From contig NZ_JBQKGJ010000004.1 in the NCBI RefSeq assembly GCF_052118845.1, forward strand, positions 62,001-126,000: a DNA stretch of 64,000 bases. Reading direction: 5' to 3'. Under the pieces are notes generated by a model. The model was not told the origin of the DNA and made no database searches. It saw nothing but the letters and a program-made list of their open reading frames with translations. Positions 51,447-60,622 of this stretch are shown here, piece after piece. The stretch comes from Bilifractor sp002394235 (GTDB lineage Bacteria > Bacillota > Clostridia > Lachnospirales > Lachnospiraceae). The translations under genes were made by a program, and so were the position numbers. How positions within the stretch are numbered: the first letter of the stretch is position 1; every line of letters begins with the position of its first letter.

Positions 51447-51749
51447 TCAGCGGATCGGGTCATGGATCGTGACAAGCTTTGTGCCGTCCACAAAGGTCGC
51501 CTCGACCTGAATCATCGGAATCATCTCCGGCACGCCTTCCATGACGTCATCCCTGGTCAGAATCCGTGCTCCCTCATCCATAAGTTCCGCCACGGTCTTT
51601 CCGTCTCTGGCACCCTCCAGAATATAACTGGTGATAATTGCAACGCTCTCCGGATGGTTCAGCTTTACTCCTCTGTCCTTCCGCTTCTGCGCGATCATTG
51701 CTGCCAGACTGATCATCATTTTTTCGCGCTCACGCTCTGTCAGTTGCAT
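51447..51749 (-). CDS. ureA: Urease gamma subunit
   Basis: 100 residues: MQLTEREREKMMISLAAMIA, KLNHPESVAIITSYILEGAR, GKTVAELMDEGARILTRDDV, ending MIQVEATFVDGTKLVTIHDPI. Canonical gamma subunit. AAGGAGG sits five bases before the ATG. The 117 bases before ureB hold a fragment of the dispersed repeat (51385-51425). Confidence 0.97.
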   Translation of the reverse strand: MQLTEREREKMMISLAAMIAQKRKDRGVKLNHPESVAIITSYILEGARDGKTVAELMDEGARILTRDDVMEGVPEMIPMIQVEATFVDGTKLVTIHDPIR

Positions 51750-51926
51750 AAATACCTCCTTTTCTCACAGCCGGCTGTCAATTCACCGGCTTTTCAGGAT
51801 GAAAACTCTGCTGCTCTATCTCTGTATCCGTTACCGGATACCTCTGTCGAAAACCGGCGTCGGAATATCTTCCGCCGGTCCGAACAGACCATTGATAAAA
51901 TCTGCGCCGGAATCTGAAGAGACCGT

Positions 51927-52445
51927 TTATGACGGCCACATATTCACGAGCATCAGGAAGCCGGGAATCCAGGCCGTAACCACGCCCTCAATCACTCCAA
52001 GCCATGCCGGGAATTTTCCAAGATTCTTCTTCAGACCGCAGGTCAGGAATCCTGTGAACCACAGAAGTCCCCATGCCCACCAGATCAGTCCGTAGATCCA
52101 GTTCCCGCCGTATCCGACAAAGCAGAGCGCTCCCGCCGGAATCGCGTTGATGGCTACAAACAGACTGAACCATCCATACAGACGCTGATCAAATCCGAAG
52201 ATCGTATTGATTGCGGAGTAAAGATAGGTGAATGCGAACAGAAGCCCCGTTGCACTTCCGTAAAACCAGAGCATGCCCTGATTGCTGACTACCCCGTATC
52301 CCAGTGCAATGATGTTCAGTACCAGACTGAGCCCGCCGGTGAAAATGTTCATGACAACCATGGACTTGTCCTTCACCTCAAGAACCCCGGCCAGGCCATT
52401 GCTGATCAGAACAATTCCCACATAAAGTAAAATGGTACCTAGCAT
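51927..52445 (-). CDS. ureI: UreI/AmiS family urea channel
   Basis: 172 residues with six membrane segments: MLGTILLYVGIVLISNGLAG, FTGGLSLVLNIIALGYGVV, YGSATGLLFAFTYLYSAIN, WFSLFVAINAIPAGALCFVG, IYGLIWWAWGLLWFTGFLTC, GVIEGVVTAWIPGFLML. Length and the AINTIFG, WxxWGxLW motifs match the proton-gated urea channels of UreI/AmiS type. It heads the urease operon and imports urea. AAGGAAGG precedes the ATG by eight bases; the frame open to 52562 is too long. Confidence 0.93.
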   Translation of the reverse strand: MLGTILLYVGIVLISNGLAGVLEVKDKSMVVMNIFTGGLSLVLNIIALGYGVVSNQGMLWFYGSATGLLFAFTYLYSAINTIFGFDQRLYGWFSLFVAINAIPAGALCFVGYGGNWIYGLIWWAWGLLWFTGFLTCGLKKNLGKFPAWLGVIEGVVTAWIPGFLMLVNMWPS

Positions 52446-52665
52446 GATTCGTTCCTTCCTTTCTGCTGTACATATGCCGGATGTCATTTCTTTGTATAAG
52501 GCCGTGCTGTGAACACCGTCCGAAAATACATAAGGGAGAAACAGGAGCTTTCTAACGCTCACCTATTTCCCCCTCGAAATGACTGATCCATTTACTTTTC
52601 AATGAGTACTATACCCTGCCGGATCCGCAATCGTAAATACTTATTTTTCAGCATGAGCGCCAGAC

Positions 52666-54105
52666 TTAAACCTTTCCGGATTCGCTTACGGTCTTGCGCT
52701 CTGATCTACTTAGCTCATGCATGAACGGAACGATGAACGGTACTGTGACCGCTGCCGTAATTACATCCGCGAGCGGCTGTGCCAGAATAATTCCGTTAAT
52801 TCCCCAGAGCCTCGGAAGGATACATACCAGCGGAATAAAGCAGAAGCCGCTTTTCAGACCGGCAAGGAATGAGGCCCGAAAGCTCTTTCCAATGCTCTGA
52901 AAAAGCATGTTGGAGCTGATGATCCATGCCTGAAGGAGGCAGGTCGCACACTGCCAGCGAAGTGCCGGCGCTCCGATCTTCACCACATCCGCATCAGGCC
53001 GGAACCAGGCGATCACAGGCGCAGCAAAAACGGCCATGACAAGGGCGATGACTCCCAGGACAACCGTCCCCGCCGCCACGGTAAATCCGTAACCGCGTTT
53101 CACTCTCCGATACTTTCCCGCGCCGTAATTAAACGCTGCTACCGGCTGGAGCCCCTGTCCGATTCCGATTGCGACGGATGCCATCAGGAACACCACTCTT
53201 CCCACGATGCTCATGCCGGCGATCGCCGCATCTCCGTAGGCAGATGCCTGAGACGTCAGAAATCCCGTCGATACACTGTTCAGCGTCTGACGCACAAAGC
53301 TCGCGAATCCCGTCCTTACAATATCCGCGGTATCCCTTCCGAGAACTCTCCACCGGAACAGTCCGGAAGCCGCCCTCCCGACCGTCCGGAGAGAGAAATA
53401 GGTCACGGTCTTTCCGCTGTAAAACATATGGAGAAGAATCAGAAAACTGATAATCTGAGATACAGCCGTCGATATTCCTGCGCCGCTGACCCCCAGATGG
53501 AAGCCGAACATCAGAATCGGGTCGCCGATCAGATTCAGGATGCCTCCCGTCGTAAGACCTATCATCGCATAAAATGCCCGTCCCTCATAGCGGAGGATGT
53601 TGTTCAGCACACAGCTTGTCGCCAGAAATGGCCCCGACAGAAAAATCCAGAACGCGTATTCTCTCGCGTATGGAAGAATCGTATCCGTCGCTCCAAGAAG
53701 GCGGAGGATCGGATTCATGAAAATCATACAGAACAGTGCGGCAAGAATACCAACGCCAAAGCTGACGAAAAAAGACGTAGACGCGAACTTTACTGCGGCA
53801 TCCGGATCCTCTGCGCCCAGGTGTCTGGATATGATGCTTCCGGCGCCATGACCGAACATGAAACCCAGTGCCTGGAAAATTGCCATCAGCGCAAATACAA
53901 TTCCGACCGCCCCGGACGCCGATGTTCCGATCCGGCTGACGAAATACGTGTCGCCGGTGTTATAGATGTTCGTGATCAGCATACTGATGATCGTCGGAAC
54001 CGCCAGCTGCAGAATCAGCTTCGAGACCGGCGTCTCCGTCATCCTCCGGTACTGTTTCTCCTCATTTTCTTTTTCTATTGTCTCTGATTTACTAATATTT
54101 TTCAT
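52666..54105 (-). CDS. MATE family multidrug/cation efflux protein
   Basis: 479 residues, 12 membrane helices in two halves. Seen: LILQLAVPTIISMLITNIYN (NorM-type N-lobe start), LGFMFGHGAGSIISRHLGA, ILRYEGRAFYAMIGLTTGGI, IGIGQGLQPVAAFNYGAGKY and a matching second half. Sodium- or proton-coupled exporter of the DinF/VmrA-like Firmicute group. ATG 54105 is chosen over an upstream TTG; the ribosome binding site is weak. It is 220 bases upstream of ureI in the same direction without a clear terminator. Confidence 0.9.
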   Translation of the reverse strand: MKNISKSETIEKENEEKQYRRMTETPVSKLILQLAVPTIISMLITNIYNTGDTYFVSRIGTSASGAVGIVFALMAIFQALGFMFGHGAGSIISRHLGAEDPDAAVKFASTSFFVSFGVGILAALFCMIFMNPILRLLGATDTILPYAREYAFWIFLSGPFLATSCVLNNILRYEGRAFYAMIGLTTGGILNLIGDPILMFGFHLGVSGAGISTAVSQIISFLILLHMFYSGKTVTYFSLRTVGRAASGLFRWRVLGRDTADIVRTGFASFVRQTLNSVSTGFLTSQASAYGDAAIAGMSIVGRVVFLMASVAIGIGQGLQPVAAFNYGAGKYRRVKRGYGFTVAAGTVVLGVIALVMAVFAAPVIAWFRPDADVVKIGAPALRWQCATCLLQAWIISSNMLFQSIGKSFRASFLAGLKSGFCFIPLVCILPRLWGINGIILAQPLADVITAAVTVPFIVPFMHELSRSERKTVSESGKV

Positions 54106-54114
54106 AACCAATCC

Positions 54115-54205
54115 GTAGCTTATACCGTATGTGACGCTGGTTACAGCATGTGGTTTATTCTTTTATCTCTTCGAAAACGCAGACAGGCCGCCTGCCGCAA
54201 AGCGT
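54115..54205 (-). repeat. Dispersed extragenic repeat copy (reverse)
   Basis: Read on the minus strand: CACACGCTTTGCGGCAGG then CGGCCTGTCTGCG and TTTTCGAAGAG, matching the copy at 41825-41875 almost base for base. It fills the space between the aminotransferase stop and the MATE start. Confidence 0.75.
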
Positions 54206-54208
54206 GTG

Positions 54209-55972
54209 TCAGAAAATCCCGATCTGCTTCAGCTTCACGCATTCCTCCTCCGTGAAGAGCTCCGCAATCTTCAATCCTCCGTTTTGCAGGATCCGGCAAT
54301 AATTCTGCGCTTCCTCCATATCCTTGTTCCCAACGATATTTCCATTTACAAATCCCGCCAGATGACATTCCTCTACAGGATAATTTTCCAGAATCCTCTT
54401 CACGGCACTCACCGTCATATCACGATTTCTGTCATCGGAAACGGTCAGCAGACCGTCATCATTGTATATCCATCCGGCAGAGAAATTCTCAGGATCCCCG
54501 CTTTCTTCAGGCTCTCCACTTTCTTCAGGATCCACGCTTTCTTCTCCGTCATCCGTCTCCGTGCTCCCTCTCTTCATGTCACAGCGTGCTTCCTTCTCTT
54601 CTCTCTGTCGAATTTCTTCTTGCCGATTCAATCTGTCGGTATCCCGACAGCCTTCAGATTTATCTGCTCCCTGCATGCCGCTGTCGCCGGAACGCGCTCC
54701 CTCAACGTCTGTCTGATCTTCATCAGACTTATTGATCCACAAATAAGCCTCTGTATCCGTATCGGTGAAAACATAATCCCGCATCCTGCCAAGCGCTTCC
54801 ATGAGTTTTGTCTTTGGCAGAGCCAGATTGACGCGAATATGACTGTTACCGCCGAATGCATGACCCGTCTGCCACCCGACGCCTACATTCCAGCCCGCTC
54901 TGAGAACCTCATCGATCGTTCTTCCGGTTCTTCTGCAGAAGCCGGTGCAGTCCAGAAACAGCATATAGGTGCCCTCCGGCATTGAAACATCCACGCCCTC
55001 GAAATTTTCCTGTATGAAATCAACTGCCGTGCGGCAGTTATCCTCGAGAACACTTCTGAGCTCATTGGTCCATTCCGCTCCCTCGCGGCTGTATGCCGCG
55101 ATCAGTGCGTGCTCACTGAAGACATTCATTTCATTGTAATGGGTATTTGCCGAAAAATCCGTGATTCTCTGATTGAGCTTCTGATTATATATGATATGGT
55201 AGCTCCCGACAAGCCCCGCCAGATTGAAGGTCTTGCTCGGCGCATACGCCGCCATAACATGCTCACGGGCCCATTCACTGACCATCTGAGCCGGTACATG
55301 GGAATGCCCGGTATAGGTAAGATCCGACCAGATCTCATCACTGATCACGAGGCAGTCATTTCTTCGGAAAACCTCCATTGCCTTTTCGATTTCCTCTGCT
55401 GTCCAGACTCTCCCGCACGGATTATGCGGAGAGCAGAAAATTGCAAGCCGGACCTGATTCTCACGGATCTGACGCTCCATGTCCTCATAGTCCATCCGCC
55501 AGATCCCACTTTCATCCTTCTTCAGATCGCTGAACACCGGACGCCGCCCCTTGCCGATAATATCTCCGATAAAACCGACATAATATGGCCGATGAAGAAA
55601 TATCCGATCTCCGGGCTGTGTCAGTACATCAATCACGCTCGAGATAAATCCGTGCACACCATTTTCATATCCGATATGTTCCCGCGAGAGTCCTGTCACA
55701 TGATTGCGTTCTTCCTGCCATCGGATAATCGAGTCGTAGTAAGTGTCCTTTGGTACAAAATATCCAAACAACGGATGCTGCGCACGCCTGATGATCGCGT
55801 CTGTAATCGCCGGGCAGGTCTTGAAATTCATATCCGCCACCCACATTGGGATAAAATCGAATCCCCTCATCGGCGCTCCCGGCTCAAATCCCCAGACCCG
55901 CTTTCCGGCGGCATCCACCGCGGTGGCATCCTGTCCCCGCCTGTCAATAATCGACGTAAAATCGTACTTCAT
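54209..55972 (-). CDS. PatB/MalY-type aminotransferase (C-S lyase) with extra C-terminal domain
   Basis: 587 residues. Fold-type I PLP enzyme of about 395 residues: YDFTSIIDRRGQDATA, FIPMWVADMNFKTCPAI, CSPHNPCGRVWTAEEI, VISDEIWSDLTYTGH and the Lys in AAYAPSKTFNLAGLVGS. This is the PatB/MalY cystathionine beta-lyase group. After it come an acidic linker with DPEES/GEPEES/GDPEN repeats (about 410-495) and a C-terminal domain of about 90 residues with WIYNDDGLLTVSDDRN and RILENYPVEECHLAGFVNG, which I do not recognise. Normal family length is about 390, so this is a fusion. ATG 55972 has GGAG five bases upstream. Confidence 0.88.
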   Translation of the reverse strand: MKYDFTSIIDRRGQDATAVDAAGKRVWGFEPGAPMRGFDFIPMWVADMNFKTCPAITDAIIRRAQHPLFGYFVPKDTYYDSIIRWQEERNHVTGLSREHIGYENGVHGFISSVIDVLTQPGDRIFLHRPYYVGFIGDIIGKGRRPVFSDLKKDESGIWRMDYEDMERQIRENQVRLAIFCSPHNPCGRVWTAEEIEKAMEVFRRNDCLVISDEIWSDLTYTGHSHVPAQMVSEWAREHVMAAYAPSKTFNLAGLVGSYHIIYNQKLNQRITDFSANTHYNEMNVFSEHALIAAYSREGAEWTNELRSVLEDNCRTAVDFIQENFEGVDVSMPEGTYMLFLDCTGFCRRTGRTIDEVLRAGWNVGVGWQTGHAFGGNSHIRVNLALPKTKLMEALGRMRDYVFTDTDTEAYLWINKSDEDQTDVEGARSGDSGMQGADKSEGCRDTDRLNRQEEIRQREEKEARCDMKRGSTETDDGEESVDPEESGEPEESGDPENFSAGWIYNDDGLLTVSDDRNRDMTVSAVKRILENYPVEECHLAGFVNGNIVGNKDMEEAQNYCRILQNGGLKIAELFTEEECVKLKQIGIF

Positions 55973-56492
55973 TCTTTCTCCGTCTCCACACAAAATTCGA
56001 ATTATTCTCCGATGCACACCGCAGCAGCGCATTTTTCCGTATATTCCATTCATAAAAATGAGGTTTCTGCCACACTGCAGGACATTACGTCTGCCATTGT
56101 ATCATATCCGGAAGGATTCTGAAATACGGTCATTTTTGGTCCTGTGAAGGAGAACACGGTTCTTTGTTTTCTCTCCCAAACGCGGTGCCTGCAAAGGTAT
56201 CCGCACCTTACGCGCGTATCCTGCTGTCAGTATCCATTCAAGAGCGTGGCACTTAGAAAAGATAACCGCACCTTGCGCGCTGTATCATGCTGTCAGTATC
56301 CTTTCAAGAGCGTGGCGATTACAAATAAAACACGCTGCGCGAGTTTTATCTCGCTATCGCGACGCTCGCCGCACACGAATACTTCGCATTCGGCTGCGGC
56401 TCACTGTTCGCGTAAAAAAACAGTGCCCCCAGAGGGGCACTGAAATATCAGCTATGATCTTATGAAAAAAATCCGTTCCTGTCATTTCTCTC
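55973..56492. repeat. Intergenic region with 65-bp tandem duplication, no gene
   Basis: Two 50-base copies at 56201-56250 and 56266-56316 (CCGCACCTT, CTGTCAGTATCC, TTCAAGAGCGTGGC) start 65 bases apart; further GC hairpins (TCGCTATCGCGA, GCATTCGGCTGCGGC) follow to 56410. A 99-codon frame over it simply translates the repeat. Confidence 0.65.
56411..56442 (-). terminator. Terminator of the SLH protein gene
   Basis: CAGTGCCCC/GGGGCACTG arms with a 4-base loop; on the minus strand seven T follow. 50 bases past the stop. Confidence 0.88.
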
Positions 56493-57812
56493 TCAGAATT
56501 TCGAAGCCGCCCGATACAGGAAGGTTACAGCATCTGCCCTGCTGCAGGTGATCTCCGGTGAGAATGTAGATGCCGATGTACCGCTCGTGATTCCATTCTG
56601 TACAGCCCATCCTACCGCGTTATAATAATAGGCATCTGCCGATACGTCACTGAAGTTGCTGCTGTAGCTTCCGCTGCCGGACGCATAACAGCGATAGATC
56701 ATCGTGATGATCTGCGCCCTGGTGCAGTTAGCCCCTGCGCCAAACGATCCATCTGAGAATCCCACAGCGATTCCATGCGCATCCGCCCAGTTCACCGCCT
56801 GATAGTAATAGGAGGATGGAGCAACATCCGTAAAGCCGGCACTCCCGCTGACCTCTCCATTTCCGAGCAGACGGTAGATCCACGTGACAATCTGCGCCCG
56901 TGTCGTTGTATTCGACGGACTGAACGTCGTACTGCTCGTCCCGCTGGTCACCCCATTCTGATAAGCCCAGTAAACCGGCTCATAATAATACCGGGATGTA
57001 TTCTGAACGTCCGTGAACACGCCATTTTCCTGAGGATCCGCCGGCTGAAGATAGGTTTGAATCCATTGATAAAAAAGACTGTGCCTGGTATTATACACAG
57101 CGCCGCTTACCGAATAAGGATTTGTACTTGCCTTCTGATCATCCGCCAGCGCTGCCATGATATTGTCCAGACTGAAATTCGATGAATAATCATTCACCAC
57201 CCTGTTAAAGATCCGATTCGCCGCTGCCTCCCCGCCCAGCATGCCGATTTCCGCATACATCATGCAGGCGGCTACATCATCTGTATAGGACGACTGACAG
57301 TCCTCAATATATATCTTCGCAAATTCCTTAAATGCCTCATCCTGGCATTTCTTTCCGGTATCTGTCGTGATCAGACGTACAATCACATCCTTCTGAGCAG
57401 CTGACGGCTCCCATTTCAGCTTCTCCCAGTCCTGACTGAGCATGGCCTGAATCGATCCGTCCGTATCAATGCTCTGGAACAGAGCCGGATCCGCATTGTA
57501 AATCCTGTTCAGAAGAGCACGTCCGTTATTCCCGTAAGCCGACCACCAGCCGATGGTAATTGTCTGCTCCGCTCCCCAGCTGTCTGCCAGAGAAAGGTAA
57601 GTTGCGTAATCCCGCTGTCCGTATACCAGTCCTCCGGACTCACACGCCCCGATCATATTGATGAAAATATTAAAATCCGCATCTGTAAAATTTCCGACAG
57701 ATACATCCGCATACACCGGCACCGCGGAAGATACCGCTGTCGCTGCAGGCGCAGCGAACGAAATCACACCGGTTATGCACAGACACAGTAATTTCTTGAC
57801 GAGTTTGTTCAT
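56493..57812 (-). CDS. Secreted lysozyme-like protein with three SLH domains
   Basis: 439 residues. Signal peptide (KKLLCLCITGVISFAAPAA, cut near AVPVYA), then a lysozyme/chitosanase-like domain (about 40-260) with IGACESGGLVYGQRDYATY and TITIGWWSAYGNNGRALLNR (Glu in GACESGG is a catalytic candidate), then three S-layer homology repeats from about 265 (FTDVQNTSRYYYEPVYWAY; FTDVAPSSYYYQAVNWAD; FSDVSADAYYYNAVGWAV). It is held at the wall by SLH and probably cuts peptidoglycan or related glycans. GGAG before ATG 57812 decides the start over ATG 57830. Confidence 0.85.
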   Translation of the reverse strand: MNKLVKKLLCLCITGVISFAAPAATAVSSAVPVYADVSVGNFTDADFNIFINMIGACESGGLVYGQRDYATYLSLADSWGAEQTITIGWWSAYGNNGRALLNRIYNADPALFQSIDTDGSIQAMLSQDWEKLKWEPSAAQKDVIVRLITTDTGKKCQDEAFKEFAKIYIEDCQSSYTDDVAACMMYAEIGMLGGEAAANRIFNRVVNDYSSNFSLDNIMAALADDQKASTNPYSVSGAVYNTRHSLFYQWIQTYLQPADPQENGVFTDVQNTSRYYYEPVYWAYQNGVTSGTSSTTFSPSNTTTRAQIVTWIYRLLGNGEVSGSAGFTDVAPSSYYYQAVNWADAHGIAVGFSDGSFGAGANCTRAQIITMIYRCYASGSGSYSSNFSDVSADAYYYNAVGWAVQNGITSGTSASTFSPEITCSRADAVTFLYRAASKF

Positions 57813-57990
57813 ATACCTTCTCCGTTTCATTATTTCATTTTGAATCTTAAATTTTTAAACGAAATTTTAAAGGTATTGTAACATATTCTTCTTATTTCTG
57901 CAACTTCAGCAGATTTTCACCCCGCACAGGCAGATTCATCAATTAATATCTCAGGCTGATTTCGTTAATAATTGTCTCAAACCGGTCAGA

Positions 57991-60546
57991 TCACTTTTGA
58001 TACGGCACCGCTCCCTCATACATGGCGGACTGCCAGATTATCGACACCGTTCTGCTCACGCAGGCCTTCAGGTCTTCCGGTGAAAGCGTCCCGTTGTCCA
58101 GTGCCTTCCCGATTTCCTCATAATCCGACGCAGCTCCCGGCATGATCATGTCATTGCCGGCACGCATACATCCGTCCGCGGTCGCTCCCTTCGGATCCTG
58201 GAGCTGCATCGTCGTCGTCCAGTCCGTCATGACAGCACCCCGGAAACCCCATTCATTCCGCAGAACATCTGTGATCAGGTCACGGCAGTTGGCTGCATGC
58301 ACGCCGTTCACCAGATTATAGCTGGTCATAAGCGACATCGGCTGTGATTTTTTCACCGCGATCTCAAATCCCCGAAGATAAATCTCCCGCAGCGTTCTTT
58401 CCGAGAGGACCGAGTCCGATCTCATGCGGTTGTCTTCCTGGTTGTTGCACGCAAAATGCTTGATGGTCGTTCCGACGCCCGGATTCCTCTGCACCCCGTT
58501 CGTCATTGCCGCGGCAATTTCTCCGGTCAGCACCGGATCTTCTGAATAGTATTCAAAATTCCTTCCGCAAAGCGGATTTCTGTGAATGCACATGCCGGGA
58601 GCCAGCCAGAGCGTCACCCCGAACCTGAGCATCTCTTTTCCGATAATCTCACCCACCTCGGAAACCAGATCCGTATCCCAGGTCTGCGCCAGTACAGTCC
58701 CCGTCGGGATTGCCGTGCAGTACTGATAATATTTATCGTCCTTCATCTCCCCCGCTTCCGGCGCGAAGAATCCGCCCTCCAGACTGAATTCAAAGGGCAT
58801 GGGAACGACCTTTCCGTCCCGGACAAAATAATAGCGCATCAAACGCAGTCCTGCAGGTCCGTCCGCAAGCACGATGCTCGCAAGATTCCGATCCTCTGCG
58901 GCACGGCTTGTCTGCGCCGCAGAGCCCGGAACCGTAAACCCAGCAGAACCGAGGCTGCTGCTCCCCTGCGCCTGACCGGGATCTCCCGCCGACAGACGAA
59001 TCAGCTGCTCTCTTGTCAGCGTATCCGTAAAGGAGCGCGCCTCCGTTTCGACAAGCTCCGCGTTGCTGCGGTACGTAACGGTCTTTCTCCGGATTTCAGA
59101 CGCATGCAGAAGAACAACAGGAAGCCTCTTCTCGGCCGCCTCATTCCTCCATCCCTGATACTGTCTCTTCATCAGCTCCGGATCTCTGTGAAATTCCTCC
59201 AGATCTGTCTTCAGCGGACAGATGTTTCTGACCTTCTCAAGCACAGCGGTCTCATCCAGCCGGACGGCTCCGACGAGCCGGGATCCTTCCAGGCTGTTTC
59301 CGACCCAGATTCCGTAATCGCCCTCCTCCATAATCCACGCAGCACATTTCTCGTCGTAGGATGCCAGCGTCTTCAGCGGAATTTCAACCATAACCTTCTG
59401 CTCTTCCCCCGGCTTCAGCTCATCGGTTTTAATAAAACCAGCCAGGCGTCGATACTCCTTCTCCAGTTTTCCATACGGAAGCGACGCATACACCTGAACG
59501 ACCTCGCGACCCGCAGTTTCTCCCGTATTTCTGACCGTCGCCGTCACACTGATTTCCTGTGTGTCCCCGCCTTCCGCCTTACAGATCTCGCCGGCACGGA
59601 TGGAAAAGGAGGTGTATGAAAGCCCGCAGCCAAACCCGTAGCGAACCGGAATCTCATAGCTGTCAAAATAGCGATATCCGACATAGAGGCCTTCGTTATA
59701 CTCCTCTGTGTCAGTATTACCGTTATTGTGGGAATAATTCTGTTCATTCGGGTAGTCCTCATAGCGAAACGCATAGCTGTCCGCCAGCTTTCCCGATGGA
59801 TTGATTCTTCCGGAGACCAGATCCGCGAAGGCATTTCCTCCCTCCATTCCCGGCTGTGCCATCTGAATCAGCCCCCGGATGTTTGCAAATTCATCCAGGA
59901 ATGACAGATCCACCTGTCCTCCCGCATTGAGCACCACAATCACATCCTTATAAATCCCGCAGATATCCCGCAGCATGTGATGCTCCTCATCCGTCAGATA
60001 ATAGTCGCCCTTTTCACAGAAACGATCCGCTCCCTCTCCACACACCCGGCTGAGGATATAGAATGCCGTATTCCTGTCTTCTGCAAGATCCCTCGAAGGA
60101 TCAATCGGCCGTCCCGCAGGCATATGGAACGGATGCTCCGAATAATCGCTGAAGAAATCATATTCTCCCCCGTTTGCCTTCTTCCTGCCGAGCAGATCAT
60201 CTCTCCAGCGAAGCCTCGCCTCAGTATAGGTTTTTTCAAAATCACGGATCCATGCTTCATTTGTGATCACAAATCCGGCGTTTCTCATTCCTTCATAGAT
60301 GCTGACGCTGGAACGCTCATTCACGTCACCGGAACCCGTTCCTCCCTTGATGGTATGGGATGCTCCGACACCGTACAGCGCGACACCGCTGCCCTTTCGA
60401 AGCGGGAGTATGTGATTTTCATTTTTCAGAAGTACCATACCGGCCGCGGCAGCCTTCCTGGCCACCGCGCGTCCGATGCGCTCCTCTGCGGTCTCTTCGG
60501 GTTCGCGTGTCCCGGAAAATCCGCGCTGTATCATTTTTCTCTCCAT
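57991..60546 (-). CDS. GH3 beta-glycosidase with swapped domain order
   Basis: 851 residues. The C-terminal-type alpha/beta sandwich (AAAAGMVLLKNENHILPLR, near 35) and the fibronectin-like domain (EISVTATVRNTGETAGREVV, GEEQKVMVEIPLKTL) come first, and the barrel with the nucleophile Asp (GAVMTDWTTTM, near 775) comes last, after DGPAGLR, IHRNPLCGRNFEYYSEDP and KHFACNNQE. This reversed order is known from Ruminococcus albus and Butyrivibrio fibrisolvens beta-glucosidases. No signal peptide, so it acts in the cytoplasm on imported beta-glucosides/xylosides. AGGAGG lies eight bases before the ATG. Confidence 0.93.
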   Translation of the reverse strand: MERKMIQRGFSGTREPEETAEERIGRAVARKAAAAGMVLLKNENHILPLRKGSGVALYGVGASHTIKGGTGSGDVNERSSVSIYEGMRNAGFVITNEAWIRDFEKTYTEARLRWRDDLLGRKKANGGEYDFFSDYSEHPFHMPAGRPIDPSRDLAEDRNTAFYILSRVCGEGADRFCEKGDYYLTDEEHHMLRDICGIYKDVIVVLNAGGQVDLSFLDEFANIRGLIQMAQPGMEGGNAFADLVSGRINPSGKLADSYAFRYEDYPNEQNYSHNNGNTDTEEYNEGLYVGYRYFDSYEIPVRYGFGCGLSYTSFSIRAGEICKAEGGDTQEISVTATVRNTGETAGREVVQVYASLPYGKLEKEYRRLAGFIKTDELKPGEEQKVMVEIPLKTLASYDEKCAAWIMEEGDYGIWVGNSLEGSRLVGAVRLDETAVLEKVRNICPLKTDLEEFHRDPELMKRQYQGWRNEAAEKRLPVVLLHASEIRRKTVTYRSNAELVETEARSFTDTLTREQLIRLSAGDPGQAQGSSSLGSAGFTVPGSAAQTSRAAEDRNLASIVLADGPAGLRLMRYYFVRDGKVVPMPFEFSLEGGFFAPEAGEMKDDKYYQYCTAIPTGTVLAQTWDTDLVSEVGEIIGKEMLRFGVTLWLAPGMCIHRNPLCGRNFEYYSEDPVLTGEIAAAMTNGVQRNPGVGTTIKHFACNNQEDNRMRSDSVLSERTLREIYLRGFEIAVKKSQPMSLMTSYNLVNGVHAANCRDLITDVLRNEWGFRGAVMTDWTTTMQLQDPKGATADGCMRAGNDMIMPGAASDYEEIGKALDNGTLSPEDLKACVSRTVSIIWQSAMYEGAVPYQK

Positions 60547-60576
60547 TTCGACATCCTCCTGTCATTTTTTCAAAAA

Positions 60577-60612
60577 GAGAAGCCGGCATCCTTTTCCGGT
60601 GACCGGCTTCTC
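60577..60612 (-). terminator. Terminator of the rep gene
   Basis: GAGAAGCCGG/CCGGCTTCTC arms around a 16-base loop; TTTTTG follows on the minus strand. 11 bases past the rep stop. Confidence 0.82.
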
Positions 60613-60622
60613 GTTCTAACGC

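Noticed and set aside
56144..56443. 99-codon frame with an internally repeated peptide
   Set aside because: The peptide repeat only mirrors the 65-base DNA duplication, and the frame crosses a terminator.
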